Of a stretch of 64,000 nt of DNA, positions 33,669-46,567 are shown one piece after another. The notes below the pieces were generated by a model. The model ran no database searches, was not told the origin of the DNA, and worked only from the letters and a program-made list of their open reading frames with translations. Where the stretch lies: contig NC_080428.1 in assembly GCF_029873635.1 (NCBI RefSeq), positions 67,637,601 to 67,701,600 on the forward strand, given 5' to 3'. The DNA is from Malania oleifera. Its lineage: Eukaryota > Streptophyta > Magnoliopsida > Santalales > Ximeniaceae. Within the stretch, counting starts at the first letter, position 1; each line of letters starts with the position of its first letter. The position numbers were made by a program, and so were the translations under genes.

Positions 33669-36119
33669 CTCATAAACTTATCATATATTTTTGTATTCAA
33701 TTTTTGGATCATAGCGTTTTTTTTATCATTGAAAATAAATTTAATTACACTATAAGAAGAGAGAAGAAATCATGGTGTAAATGAACTTCTCAGCCACGCT
33801 CGCATAGTAAAATTTATTCATCATAATCTTCTTTATAAAAATATTTAAGGGCAAAAATGTCCAAAAACATTATTTGGAGATCATTAACTCGTAAACTTAT
33901 CCCTTTTTGCATTCAATTTTTGGATCATAGTGATTTTTTTTATCATTGAAAATAAATTTAATTTCACTGTAAAAGAAGAGAAGAAATCACAGTGTAAATG
34001 AACTTATCATGCACGCTCACATAGTAAAATTTATTCATCATAATTTTATTTATAAAAATATTTAAGGGCAAATTTATCCAAAATAATTATTTGGAGACCA
34101 TTAACTTATAAACTCATCATTTTTTGTATTCAATTTATGGTTCATAGTGATTTTTTTTATCATTGAAACTAAATTTACTTCTGCTATAAGAAGAGAGAAA
34201 AAAATCACGGTGTAATGAACTTCTCAACCATACTCGTATAGTAAAATTTATTCATTGTAATCTCCTTTATATTTAAGGACAATTTTGTCTAAAATAATTA
34301 TTAATTATTTATGTGTCACACAAATGATATTGTTCCATTATATTTAACCGTTTTTCCTAATAGAATGTGTCGACACCCCAATTTTAACCAGGTCTCCCTT
34401 ACCCCAAAGAAGCTTGGTGAAATGAGATTTGACTTCGAGTCCTGAGCAATCCTGAGTTTCAAAATTAAGGTTTTGAATCCCCAACTGAGTCCTTTTGATT
34501 TCAGAAAATTGAGCCCATTAAAAAGACACACCAAAATTTCGAGCTTCCAAAGTAGAGTCTCTTAATTTAGGTCCTTTGATTTTAATCAGTTCTCATAATT
34601 AGGTTAGTTGCAAACAAAATCCCACAATAAGTGTTTCTCAATCATAGTTTGTATGGTTAAATTGCTGAGGGTTGAAATTGGATCCTCGTGAGTTCAGGTT
34701 TTTCAACTTGGTTAACTAGATCTCTTTCATCAGTATTAAGTCTTGTAATCGTGTGTTCTTAGAACTTGGAGCGAAACTCGTCAAATTTCCAAATCTTGTT
34801 TCATAAAAATAAAAGACCAATTGAGTTTTGTAATTGATTTTTAATTTTAATTTTTGTTTCATCAAAATTTTGTTTTATTATCGAGAGATCAATTTTTGTG
34901 AAGTCATGAGCTATTTGGCCGAACTCTGAAGTCAAATTTGAGTTTCATTAAAAGGGGGAGGGGGCACGTGTGCACATGTGAAGTACAAACATTGTGAAAT
35001 AAGAGTAACAGGTAAAGTTACAACAGGCAAATACAGTAAATGAAATACTTGTACAAAGAAATGTTGCAGGAAAGAAAACATAGGGGTACATACATCAGCA
35101 TACAAAATACAAGGAAATGAAAATAAATAAAAAATAAAAAATACATAAAACCCATAAGTAAGAGATGCTAGGCCCTCCTCTCCTACACTGCCACTTGGAT
35201 TACCCAATGCACCTGTGCAAAGAGGGAAGAATAAAAGTCGTTAGCAGCAGAAAGAAAAATAAAAACAAATAAAGATGCAAAATACAAAAAGCAAAAGTTG
35301 TTTCTGAACCCTCCACTCCCGGGCTGCCACCTGGGAGCACCCAAAAGCCCTTCATTCCCCATCTGCCTCCTGGAGCTCTAATTCACCTGTGCACAGAAGA
35401 ATAAGAGTTGGTTAGCCAAAAAATAAATCACACGCACGAAATCAAAAAGGGAATTATTCCTTGACACAGGTTATTGGTGGGAAATTGTTGAGGAAATTGG
35501 TGCCAAAGGCCACCCCAAACTCCCTATAAATAGGGAGTCTCAACACTGTAGCAAGACACCTCAGAGGAGCATAGGGACACCTTATCAAATTGAGAGGAAG
35601 TGAGAGAGAAAATTTGAGGGGAGAGGTTTTGTCGAGATATAGAGCAAACCCAGAGAGGGTGAGAAAATAAAAAAGAGAGAATCAAAAGAGAGGGGGGGGG
35701 GTCCTATTGAGTTGATATCAGATGAAGGCTTTGCACTAACCAATGTGGGGAGCAGAAGAGAAAACTCTGAAGGGTTCAGAGCATAGAAAGCAAAGGGAGC
35801 AAAATTCAAGGTGTTGTAGGGCACTCAGATGGATCTAGAACAAGGAAAAGAAGGCCAAAGGAGAAAGAGGGAGAAGGTAAAATCAGAATTACTCCTTGAT
35901 CATTTTCAAATTCAAGTTATTGTGCTGTGTGTGCATCTGTGATTGCAGGTACCCCCCTTTCTCAAGTCTTAGAACCTGAGCTCAGACCCGAACCCAAACT
36001 CGGGTTCTGATCACTGCATCTGAAACCAACCCAGGTCCATTTGAGTTCATACCTAAACTCCTCTTCGGACCCCCAATTGTCCAAGCCCACAACGTGTCCT
36101 AAAATTCCCCTATATTTTA

Positions 36120-36480
36120 AAGTTTCAACTTGACCTATTTTTAATGTCCTTTGGGCTTTGTTTTTTTAAATCCACAGGGAACAACCCGTTTTAAAAAGTC
36201 CTTCAGGATTTTTTTTTTTTAAATCTATTTGGGCCAACCTGTTTTTAAAGTCCTTTGGGTTTTGCTTTTAAACCCACTAACCCGGGCTGAGCCCATTTTA
36301 AAAAATCAAACTCGAGATCACCAATCGTTTTTTTTTTAAACTGAGCCCATTGACCCATTTTTAAAATAAGCCCACTAACTTTTTTTTAAAGTTGAGCCCA
36401 TTGACCCATTTTTAAAATTAAAAATGAGCCTGTTGACCAGTCTTTAAAAATAAGCCCAGTTCCTATTTACCAAACCAAAG
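36120..36480. repeat. Degenerate repeats in the Ogre-type LTR
   Basis: Blocks of the form AAGTCCTTTGGGTTT and GAGCCCATTGACCCATTTTT alternate with T and A runs over about 350 bases, with varying spacing. Confidence 0.7.
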
Positions 36481-38279
36481 CCCAAAAACATTTTTCTAAC
36501 CCAAGGCCCATTAACTCGAGGCATAAGAACACTTGCTAACCCCATACCAAAATCTCAAAACCCACACGTGATCCAAACATGTGCCAACCCACACACTTGG
36601 GTTGACTTGCACTAGTCAACCTTGGTTTGAATCACACACTCACCAGGTTGACTAGCATGAGTCAACCTTGACACTCACTCATCAAGTTGGAGACGAGTTG
36701 ACTTGTCTTTGACCTCACCAACCAACCTGAAACCCTAATCCGAACAAACTCCCCCCATAGACACCCAGATCTGAACAACAAGCAATCAGTATACATAAAC
36801 AAAAATCAAACAAAAATAATAATAATAAAAGGTTGGAAAAGGTATTTATCTTTTTGCGTTCGACCTGACTCGACCTCTTCGAGATCTTTTTTTTTTTTGC
36901 CAAATCTCTAGTTGAAACCACAAGGTTTTAGGAACTGCGACATCACCTCACGGATCTCAAGGGTGCACCTCCAAGGTAGGGGATGAGACCAAAGCTTGAG
37001 AAAAAAAGGAGAGTGAGAAGAGAGGTTTGAGCTATGATATGAAATCTTAAGGTTTCAAAAATCAGAGAAAGGAAAGGAAGAGCGAAGGAACCTTGGGGGG
37101 ATAGCTAGGGTTTGTAGTGACTTCGCCAATTCCAGAACCGAGATGGGGAGCTGGGAAAGAACTAGGATCTAAGCTTGAGTTTTCAACAACCTCATTTAGT
37201 AGAGAAAAGAGGAATAGAGAGTAAAGAAGAGAGGAGGGAAAGACAAAGAGTTACAGAGAAGGGGGGAAGAACAGGGAAAGCGAGAGGAGAGAGAAGAGAC
37301 AGAGAGGGAGGGTGTTCGAGAGAATGAGAAAGAAAAAATGAACAAAACGCAAAATTTGGGCTTACGTATGTCAAGCCTCAGGACCATAGGATTTCCCCAC
37401 GTGGCATGATATGATCCATCCGATTAAGACGCATGCAAGATCTCTCCATGGCTGTTCGATCTCTGGCTCCCATCAATGGCCAAGATGATCCCGAGACTAA
37501 TGACCCCCTTCGATCCTTGTGTACCCACTCACCGTTTGACAAGCGGAGCCCTTATCCACTCAGCTTTTAATATGAAGAGAACGGCTGCATTTCAGCTGTT
37601 GGATCACACTTCAATCAATGACCCAGATTACTCCACGTCAGTATTGTCAGCATCGGGTGTCCTCGTGTCCTCCCAAGCCATCCGATCATCAATGACCAGG
37701 ATCTCCCCTATGTTAGAAGCATTAATGAAGGGCAGCTCGCCCACCTGCCATAGACACGTGGCGTCACCACTTCCTTCACATTCGGCATCCATTAGTTCTA
37801 ACCGTTGGATCTTTGCCTCCGTCAACGGTCAGCATCGACCATGTCAGGAGTCATGATGGACTCATAACCCACCACGCGAGAAGCGACACGTGGCACCCAT
37901 TTTCTCTGCATACGAATGGCTTGGCGTGGCCCTTCGAGAACCCTCCAATCAAGACCCCCAGTCCACGATCATGATCACGATCACGCCATGTGGTCCATCC
38001 GTGGTCTTCATGGTCCACCACTGGGAGACTGACACATGGCCTAGCCTTGAGCGGCCTTAAACCAGTCTCTCCTAGACCGGTCAACGTTTGACTAGTCCTA
38101 CTTCCTCCCCAAACTAGTTCTTACCGGTTTTTCTTTTATTTTTATTTTGAATAATTTCTTTTAAACTTCAAATAATTCATAAAAAAACTCATAAAAATTT
38201 AGGAAAAATACCAAAAAATCTAAAAAAATGAGAGAAAATCCTTAACAATATTTTAAGTCAGTTAAAAATAATTCCATCA

Positions 38280-38402
38280 CATTCATTCTTACACATGCAC
38301 ATACACTTACACACACACACACACACACGTACACCCTCATGCATGCATGCATATGATCACCATCACCCTCACAATCATGCATGCTTACAACTCATGCACT
38401 CC

Positions 38403-38436
<34 letters not shown>

Positions 38437-38740
38437 CATGCATGCATGCATATGATCACCATCACCCTCACAATCATGCATGCTTACAACTCATGCACTC
38501 CAACTCTCACACATGTACACCCCCATGCACGCATATGATCACCACCACCCTCATAATCATGCATGCTTACAATTCATGCACTCCAACACTCTCACACGTA
38601 CACCTTCATGCATGCATAATCACACTAGCATTCCAACATTCACACCACCACCTTCATACATGCATGCATATTCACACCCATGTACGTACACACCTATGCA
38701 CATGCATTCACACCTTTGCACGTACACACCCATGCATGTG
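38280..38740. repeat. CA microsatellites and GCATGC-rich tandem repeat
   Basis: Units starting CCCTCATGCATGCATGCATA at 38334 and 38433 (99 bases apart), then shorter copies near 38521 and 38602. Each runs through ATATGATCACCATCACCCTC and ACAACTCATGCACTCCA, with (CA)n runs between the first units. The open frames across it are repeat-encoded (His/Thr-rich) and not real genes. Confidence 0.9.
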
Positions 38741-40689
38741 CACACATATCTCCCCACTTATTTTACACACGTGTTCATGCACACACCTTAAACTCTTGGT
38801 CTCGACTAGACCTTAAATAGGTTAACCCTTCCTCTTTGACCGGCTTTCTCCCCGAATCGGTCGAATTTCCTGAACCGCGATTGAGCTGGCTTAGTTTGTA
38901 TCATTATTACTTTAATAATTCCAAGATTGACCAAAATCCACAAAAAATACAAAATGTTAGAAAAGTCACAAAATTTTAGAAAATTCCAAAAATATCTTCA
39001 AGTTTTGATTTCCATGGTTTTCGTCTTAATTTTATTTGTGTTATGTTAAAGTTCGAGAAAAATATTGAAAAATCACCAAAATCACAACAACAAAAAAATG
39101 TTTTCACACTTAGAAGAAACGACAAAAATATTTGTTAGGCCTGGAAAATCGTTTTTATCCCAAACAAATTCCAAAAAACCTATTGGAATATTACTTTTCA
39201 CTTAAAAAATTCTATAAAGATTTCAAAACCCATGAATTGTATTTTTGTAAACTATTTTCTCAAATTTTCATCTCGATGATTGCAATGGGAGGCATTGAAC
39301 TCTTCAGAGTACGGTATGCCCCGGTTCTGAGGGAATACTTATATAATATTTTATTTTGTGCATTTTCTTTAATTTTTGAAAGGGAGTAATTTTCAAAGGC
39401 TTATTAAATTTATTTTGGGATAATTTTTGATTAATTAGGCAATGTTCATAAGAACGGGCGCGTAGGGGGTGCTAATACATTCCCCTCACGTAACCGAACT
39501 CTTGAGCCCGACTCTGGTGATGCAGACCGATTCTACCCTTAATTGGGTAGTAATAAAGTGTTCTAATCACACTTCAAAAGGTTAGTGGTGACTCCAAACA
39601 TCTTGTTTTTCTACGAAAATACTTCTTCAAAATTCAACCCATTTTTCCCAGTTCGCAGCCGCACTCGTGCTAGTGTTTGGTGGGCCCGGGATGTAACGAC
39701 CTACCTATTTTACCATATTATTATTTTTTTCCACATAGTAATAATATTAATAATTCTAGCATCCTACTAACTGTCATAATCATAATCAACCTGGACCCAT
39801 GAGTACTAGGAATATACCTGTTATACAACTCTGATACCTAAGCATCGGAAAACATAAAATTACATACATGCCATACAACACCAGCAACCATACTAGAGTT
39901 CTACTGAATCTGTCATATATATACAGTCATCCACAAAAGACCCAAAAAGTGTCCTAGGGTCATAATCACAAAAACCCATCTAACCTTATCTCTCATACTT
40001 ACCCTCTTAACAGGGTAGTTCGACCAACTCCTATAGCTGTAGAGCTTTATCCACCCTTTTACTTGGATTTCTTGAAATGTTTGTATGGTTGGGGTGAGAC
40101 ACCTCTCAGTAAGAGAGATAAACTAATATCAGTGTGTGGCAACATGAGTATTTTTCAATAAACAATACATAATTTATAACTGGTATAAACAGTTGTATCA
40201 TATCTGAATAAAACATGATTTATCATAACATAATTTAACATACTACATTTCTATACTGAAAAATCATCTTGTATAACCATATCGTACTTGAATTATTACC
40301 TAGGATAGATAGTTAGTTGTTGTCATGTCTTACCCCCCACATGACAAGGTTGTGTGGCTCGAAGGCGGAACCTAGCAATGACTGGCTGACCATGCTAATT
40401 CAAACATAGGTGTGTAAGTACGATGGACCTGTTCCACTTATGCCGGACTACCAAGGAAACTACAACACTCCTATAAAGCCATATCGACTGTCATCTCCCA
40501 CACCTACATAAGATGTGTGGTAACACTAACATAAACATAATTGTGAACATATAGCTATGATACCACGTTTCATAAAACTGAACTAAACTATCTAGGTTCT
40601 AATAACATATAATACATTCCATATTAAAACATAGTTGTTTCATATTTCAGAGTAATATTTGACATAAACATATTTCATGATTTCTTATA

Positions 40690-40900
40690 TATTATATATA
40701 ATCACGGAGTTAATGCCGACATAATTCATAACGTAAAAATCACGGCATTTACGCCGGCATAATTCATAACATAAAAACCACGACATGTATGCTAGCATAA
40801 TTTATAACGTAAAAATCACGGCGTGTACGCCGACATAATTCATAACGTAAAAATCACGACATTTACGCCGGCATAATCCATAATGTAATAATCATAAATT
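40690..40900. repeat. ~41-bp tandem repeat in minus LTR
   Basis: About five units of ATAACGTAAAAATCACGGC-ATTTACGCCGGCATAATTC with substitutions. The same motif on the other strand (GCCGGCATAAATGCCGTGATT) makes up the 67-bp repeat at 52440-52690 of the plus-strand element, so the two LTRs belong to closely related families. Confidence 0.88.
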
Positions 40901-42991
40901 CTTGCACTATTTAACATAATCTTAAAACCATAATTCCTGTACTGTTTTTAGGGTTTTCCTGAAAACTGCTATAACTTACTTATCTTATAAAAATGATAAT
41001 ATTTCAATATAACATAATTTTCATGGAAATGTTATACTCATGCCACACAAATGTAAGTAGTCTTCTAAACTCTTAATCTGCTCTAAAATCATATTTTCTT
41101 ATAAAATGTGTTAAAATCATTTCTCTGTTCAACAGTAGTATTCCTAAACATAGTTTTATGACATACATATTTTCCTGAAAATAAATGTTGTATAATAATA
41201 AATAATTTCATGAAAAAGTATAATATAATTTATCCTCTTATCTAACTTACTAAGAAACCCACAATTTAAACCAAACGTACACTTGTGTGTTCCCTAACTC
41301 AACACCCTGAAATTATATTTTTTCTCAACAAAACTTCAGTATTATTCTACCTAGAGCATTTTTCTCAGTCCAGAAACACCAAATACCTTATAAAACTTAA
41401 AATAACCAACTTATCCAAATTTTGGGATGGTGCCCAAATTGGCCTAACTAACAAACTACTTCAACAGACTTGAAGAGAATCTTCTCAATAGTAGCATGGC
41501 AACTTCCGATCATTGAAGCAGCGAAGGATGAAGCCGAAAATCTAGAGAGAAGGTGGGGAAGATGAAACTTAGAGAGAGAAAGGGTTTCATGCGAAATTTT
41601 CACGTTGAAATCCTGAGGTTAGTATATTTATAAAATGCAGATTCGTCGACAAGACACATCACCTCGTCGACAAGTCCGTGAAGGGAGTTCGTTGACAAAC
41701 TTCAGGCTCTGCCAATCCTCATCTCGGTAAGTTTTTGTCGACGATACACGAGTCCATGTTGACGAGCCTAATAAGCCTCTGTAATAACCTAGAAAAAAAA
41801 ATTAAATAATTAAAATTATTAATTAATTAATTAGGTAAATATTATTAAATTAATTAATTAAATAAACAAATAAAAGGAATAGTGTGGAAAAGAAAAAAAT
41901 TGAAACAAAAATATATAAATATATATATAAGGTTATTATATAATATAAGTTAAAGTAGAAATATATATATATATAAAATATTAAAATAATATATATTAAA
42001 TGTAATAATATGGATTGGATTTCAATTTGAAATCGATTTTCATCTTTTTCATCAACCGCCTCCTCTGCTTCTCTCTCAGTATCCCACTCTCCGTCACTTT
42101 CCTCCATCTCCGTCTCTCTTTTTTCACATTTCTTGGCAGATATTTGACCGATCGGGAAACAGAAGGTACCGTTGGGTTCCTAACTCCGTCACCAACATTT
42201 CTACTGAAGCGGATTTATCGTGAGAGTGACATAGGTACCACTCCTGGGAAAAGGTATATTTCCTCTAAATCCTTAATTTTTCCTTAAATTTGCCATTAAA
42301 TCGACGATCAAACACCACCATAGGGTCCTAGTCGTGATCGTCGTCATTTTGGTGTGAGTAAATTTCCAATTGTGGTTTTCTAGGCTCTACTCAAAAGCGA
42401 AAGTGAGATTTGGGAAATTAGGTAAATTGGTTATATTTGAGGGTATAATTATTTATTTAAAATTTATGGGCCTAAGAAATATTAAAATAATATTTTATTT
42501 AGAGTTGATTTAATGGAATTAGGATTTTTATTTTAGGGTCCAACTGAGCGCCGCAGGTATCTTTTCGGGGTTCTTGTTGGCGTAATTCAAGGAATCAGGT
42601 AAGGGAAAAAAATATATATTAAACTAGAATTTTTATGAATTTAATGGAAAATGAATTGTGTTATATATACGTGTATATGTTTCAGTATGAATTTAAAATG
42701 CCAACCATTTAAATTATATTTTTCCTAGTTTAGGGCTGTTTATTATATAAGTATATGCGAAAATGAACTGATGAAAGTGGAAAATATTTTCAGGATAATT
42801 ATATAAGAAATGAAAGGTATTTCAAGTATATAAACATTAAATGTTGATTGACTTATATTACAGGCAATGCATGAATTTTATTGTTAAATTATGTGACATG
42901 AGTAAATGTAAGTTCTGTGCAAATATATGTTAAATGTATGAGATGCAGACTAACTAAGTAAAATTTTAAGAATGAAATATGATATGACCCA

Positions 42992-43903
42992 TATAGTGAC
43001 CTGAAGAATAATAACATTTTAATAATAAGAGGGAGAGAAAATAGATATAGAAACAGAAGGAGGCTGTAGACTTCCGCATTCGTCGACGACATTATATTTT
43101 GGAGATAATATTAAATAATCATAATTTCAGAAAATTGCCAAGCTTCGTCGATGAACACAGGGTTTCGTCGACGAAGGTCTTTAGAATTTCATCGACGAAC
43201 ACAGGTCTTCATCAACGAGAAAATACCGAGAGACAGTTTGGGCTGCTTTGAATTTCGTCGACGAACATAGGGTATCGTCGACGAATTTTGTGAAGGGCTC
43301 GTCGATGAATCTGACCCTATAAATAGTGGAAAACCGAGATTTTTATCATTTTTCACCGAGCTCTCTCTCTCCTCTCTCTCTCTCTCTATGTCTCCCTCTA
43401 CGTCTCCCTCTCCCTTCTCTCTTTGTTTCCGGCCCCACCAGTGGCTGGATCGACGATCTGAAGCTACCACGACGCTCTTGGTGGAATTCTCTACAAGTTT
43501 GTCGGAGCGGATCGTCGAGAAAACGAAGTTGAATTTCATCCCAAATTCAGGGTAAGGTCTTTTATTGAGTTTTTGACTTTCTGGCAGTTATAGGAAATGT
43601 TGTAGACTAAGAAATACTGATGTTTTGTTCTGGAACATTGTGTTTTCAGGATGTTGAGTTAGAAATCCTGCGGGTATAGAGCCAGATTTTTATAGGGGTT
43701 TTTCAAAGTTGAGGTAAGGGAAATATGCTATGCTAGAAATTTTTGGTAATGATATTAGAGATTTTATAGATGCATAACTCCACCATTTTACTATACAAAA
43801 TTCTCAGAATATAAATTTGAAACAGTATTTGTTTTAGAATATGAGTTTAAATGATTGTGTGGCCTAAGTGATTTTCATGAGATGAAGCAATTTATATAGC
43901 TTT

Positions 43904-43955
<52 letters not shown>

Positions 43956-44646
43956 TACTATACGGTATGCATGGAAGTAGACAGTATGTACAGTTTATAT
44001 AGGTTTTCTCAATATACGAAATTTTACATAATATACAGATGTAGATATATATATATACACACACACATATACATGTATACAATATTATTCAGATCGATAT
44101 TTATGCCACAACTTTATACAGAATTTAGTATGCCATGTCTCCTATTACCGTAATATACAAACAGAGATACAAAGGTAGCATCAAGATGCTACAGATGCAG
44201 TATACAGTTTTACAGTATATATATATATAGTACATAAAGATAGCGTTACGGTAATTTTGGAAACATGATGAAAACAGTAAAAGAGCATATATGTATATAG
44301 TATCAGATCCCTGAGGAAAGATATACAGACAGATATAGATTACAGAGCACGGTACCGTTGCTAGATACAGATAGAGTGCAACCACATATCTCAGATAGTA
44401 TGTGGGTACCGTCAGCCACGCTCGGAGAGTATGCAGCTCCCCAGTACATTGGGTTGAGGGGGCCGGTTTGATAAGGTAGTAGCCAGTCCCAAGCTTAGGA
44501 GAGGATGCAATTTGGTCGGGTTGAGGTAGTGTAGAGTATGATGACTTATCTGGAGGGCCGACCAGATAGAGTCTCGCTTACGGGTAGCACAACCCTGTCA
44601 TGAGGGGTCAAATCATGACGTATAGAGTCCCAGGGATAAAAGCACA

Positions 44647-44684
<38 letters not shown>

Positions 44685-45188
44685 TACAATTTTACAGTAT
44701 ATGATGAGTATAGTATGATATTACCAGTATGAAATGTAGAAAAACAGACGATACAATATGTTTTAAATTGTGAAAGAAAAATATGTTTTACAGATGATTT
44801 ATTACATTGCAGTTAAGTTATTATTTTTAAAAGTATCCTTAACTTAGTTGCCACACACTAGTGATAGCATATTTCCACTTACTGAGCGTCGACTCACCCC
44901 ATTACTCTAACATTTTTCAGGTGAGCCAGTGAGGCGAGTAAATCAGGCTCGCGAATAGAGTGTAGCTCAGATCACGCTGGTTATAGGGTGAGTTTTTGTC
45001 AGAGTGGTATATGTTTTTGGATAGATGACACTGGAAGGACATTTTTGTATGGTCTGTATATTTTGGATTCTGGTATTGTACAGTTTATGTATAAATGGTT
45101 TTATGATTTGTGTTTCCGTTGCGTAGGAATATTTATTGTATATATATTTAAAAAAAAAATGAGTGATAAGAATTTTGAGGTCGTTACA
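42992..45188 (+). mobile_element. Tekay-like solo LTR (plus), innermost of the nest, TSD ACCCA
   Basis: Runs from TATAGTGACCTG to GAGGTCGTTACA (2197 bp), with identical ACCCA at 42987-42991 and 45189-45193. The first dinucleotide is TA instead of TG, a single G-to-A change relative to the TGTAG start of its relatives. It contains palindromes (43080-43310), a TATA box TATAAATAG (43318-43326), a CT tract (43362-43386), intron-like segments 43552-43649 (98 bp) and 43714-44920, and CACGGTACCGTTGCT at 44348. Confidence 0.88.
43909..43953. repeat. (AT)n microsatellite
   Basis: About 44 bases of uninterrupted AT repeat in the innermost LTR. A second AT run of about 30 bases lies near 44651. Confidence 0.95.
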
Positions 45189-45234
45189 ACCCATGTTACT
45201 TGTATATGTTAATGCAACCACGTAAATGTATGAC

Positions 45235-45367
45235 AACTGAAAAATGTTGGGTAAAACAGTTGAAAGATACTGGGTAAAACAACTGAAAATGTTGGGTAAA
45301 ATAGCTGAAAGATGTTGAGTAAAACAGTTGAAAGATGTTGGGTGAAATAGCTGAAAGATGTTGGTAT
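45235..45367. repeat. ~23-bp tandem repeat in the third-level LTR
   Basis: Six imperfect units of TGAAAGATGTTGGGTAAAAYAG. Specific to this LTR copy. Confidence 0.85.
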
Positions 45368-46567
45368 GTAATGAAATGAAATGAAAATGGAAATGAATGA
45401 AACGAAAATGAAGTGTGAAATGTGAACAATTTAAAATGGGAAAGAGTCACTTAAAGTGAAATGAAATGAAATGTTAAAGTTATGAATATGAACATAGGTG
45501 AATGGTTGAATAATGACGGAAAGAATAATGTATTATGATATTAGAAGTATCTATACTCGTAGAACATGTTACGATTGGGGCGGGGCATACTCCTTACCCG
45601 AGGGCTTGCTGAGAAAGGCGAGTGCGTTAGTAGTATCATATGTAGCAGAAGGCTGCATAATGTACTAGGGTAGAGGGAATCTACTTGTATGAGCGGGTAG
45701 ATTTTCCTATCTCTGGGGCTTTCGCTAGTAAACCATTATTTGAACTGTGTGAGTACGAGATCAATCTAACACTAGAAGACTTACTGAGTAAGGTGAGTGC
45801 CCTAATATGCTTCAGTAGTGACCTTCAAGTTGCCAAATGTATCAGAGTAGAGGGGTGCTACTTGTATGGGCGGATAATCACCCCTATCCTTGGGTAATCT
45901 CGTGGGTTAAATCTTTTGCATGTGATTGATTATGTTCAAAGAATGATTTTAGAAATTATGTTAACGATTTTCAAATATTAAATATTATATTGTTATATAA
46001 ATTCATGTTAGTCACACGCTATTTTAATATATTATTTATTCTCTTACTGAGATGTGTCTCACTTGAATATAAATGTATCTTTTTCAGGACCTCCTCGAGA
46101 TCGAGCTTAGAGAGCTCGATGTTTTATAGCATTTTTGGGAGATAAAAAAAATTGGTATAAACATTTTAATGACGTTTTTGGGAATGCAAATATTTTATGT
46201 TAAGAAAGGAATGGTTGTGAATACTGGATGTTTTTGGGGATATGTATATATGTTGAATACATGTTGATTAATTTATTATGGTCGGTAGATATAAATAGTA
46301 AACTCTGGTATTGTATTGATTAAGGATTGTAATTTATGTTTTTCGCTGCGTATTTAATTATGGACTATCAGGATTTTATTAGGTATAACGCACCGAACCA
46401 GGTTTAAGGGTTCGAGGCATTACAGCCTGTTCATCGACGAGCATTCTGCACTCGTTGACGAGACCATACTGAATCCTCTTTAAAAAATCTTTTTTATTTT
46501 TTATTTTTTTTATTTACTTAATTTCTATAATTCTTCGGATCTCTACACGGAATGTCGCGACAGAATG

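Larger units (their letters stand above)
31448..34309. repeat. Three tandem copies of a ~217-bp sequence, first copy split by an LTR
   Basis: Units begin at GGAGATCATTAACTC (31448), 33876 and GGAGACCATTAACTT (34093). The second and third starts are 217 bases apart. The first unit is 31448-31464 plus 33674-33875 once the 2.2-kb LTR and its duplicated CTCAT are removed (219 bases). Shared blocks include TTGGATCATAGTG, TATCATTGAAAATAAATTTA and AGTAAAATTTATTCAT. No coding similarity is seen. Confidence 0.85.
41780..46424 (+). mobile_element. Ty3-type solo LTR (plus), third level of the nest
   Basis: Begins TGTAATAACC and ends GAGGCATTACA. Its own length is about 2.44 kb after removing the LTR at 42992-45188. 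Flanks are GCCTC (41775-41779) and GCCTG (46425-46429), a 4/5 match. The first part (ATCAAACACCACCATAGGG, TTTTGGTGTGAGTAAATTT) resembles the solo LTR at 10738, so these two are the same family. It has ATCAGGTAAGGGAAA at about 42595 and TTTTTCAGGACCTCC at about 46080. No coding region. Confidence 0.82.
39692..46547 (-). mobile_element. Tekay-like solo LTR (minus), second level of the nest
   Basis: TGTAACGACC at 39692. The other end TCGGATCTCTACA is at 46547, across a further insertion. Its own length is about 2.2 kb. Flanking pentamers are CGGGA (39687-39691) and CGGAA (46548-46552), one substitution apart. The minus strand retains the palindrome block, split between 46430-46460 and 41640-41779, a GGGGTGAGACACCTCTC motif at 40093 (plus-strand reading) and a 40-bp class tandem repeat with CACGGCATTTACGCC (40700-40890). 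Confidence 0.85.
34368..46562 (+). mobile_element. Ogre/Tat-type solo LTR, TSD GAATG, outermost of a four-level nest
   Basis: Begins TGTCGACACCCC and, after about 6.9 kb of nested insertions, ends GTCGCGACA at 46562. Exact GAATG duplications lie at 34363-34367 and 46563-46567. Its own length is about 5.33 kb (34368-39691 plus 46552-46562). The stretch AAGAACGGGCGCGTAGGGG (39453), CGTAACCGAACTC and AAGGTTAGTGGTGACTCC (39577) is characteristic of the 3' part of Ogre/TatIV LTRs. Inside are repeats of GAGCCCATTGACCC (36290-36470) and a GCATGC/CA-rich tandem (38280-38720). No coding region of its own was found. Confidence 0.82.

Noticed and set aside
38295-38816. 173-codon His/Thr-rich open frame
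   Set aside because: Encoded entirely by CA microsatellites and a GCATGC-rich tandem repeat inside an LTR.
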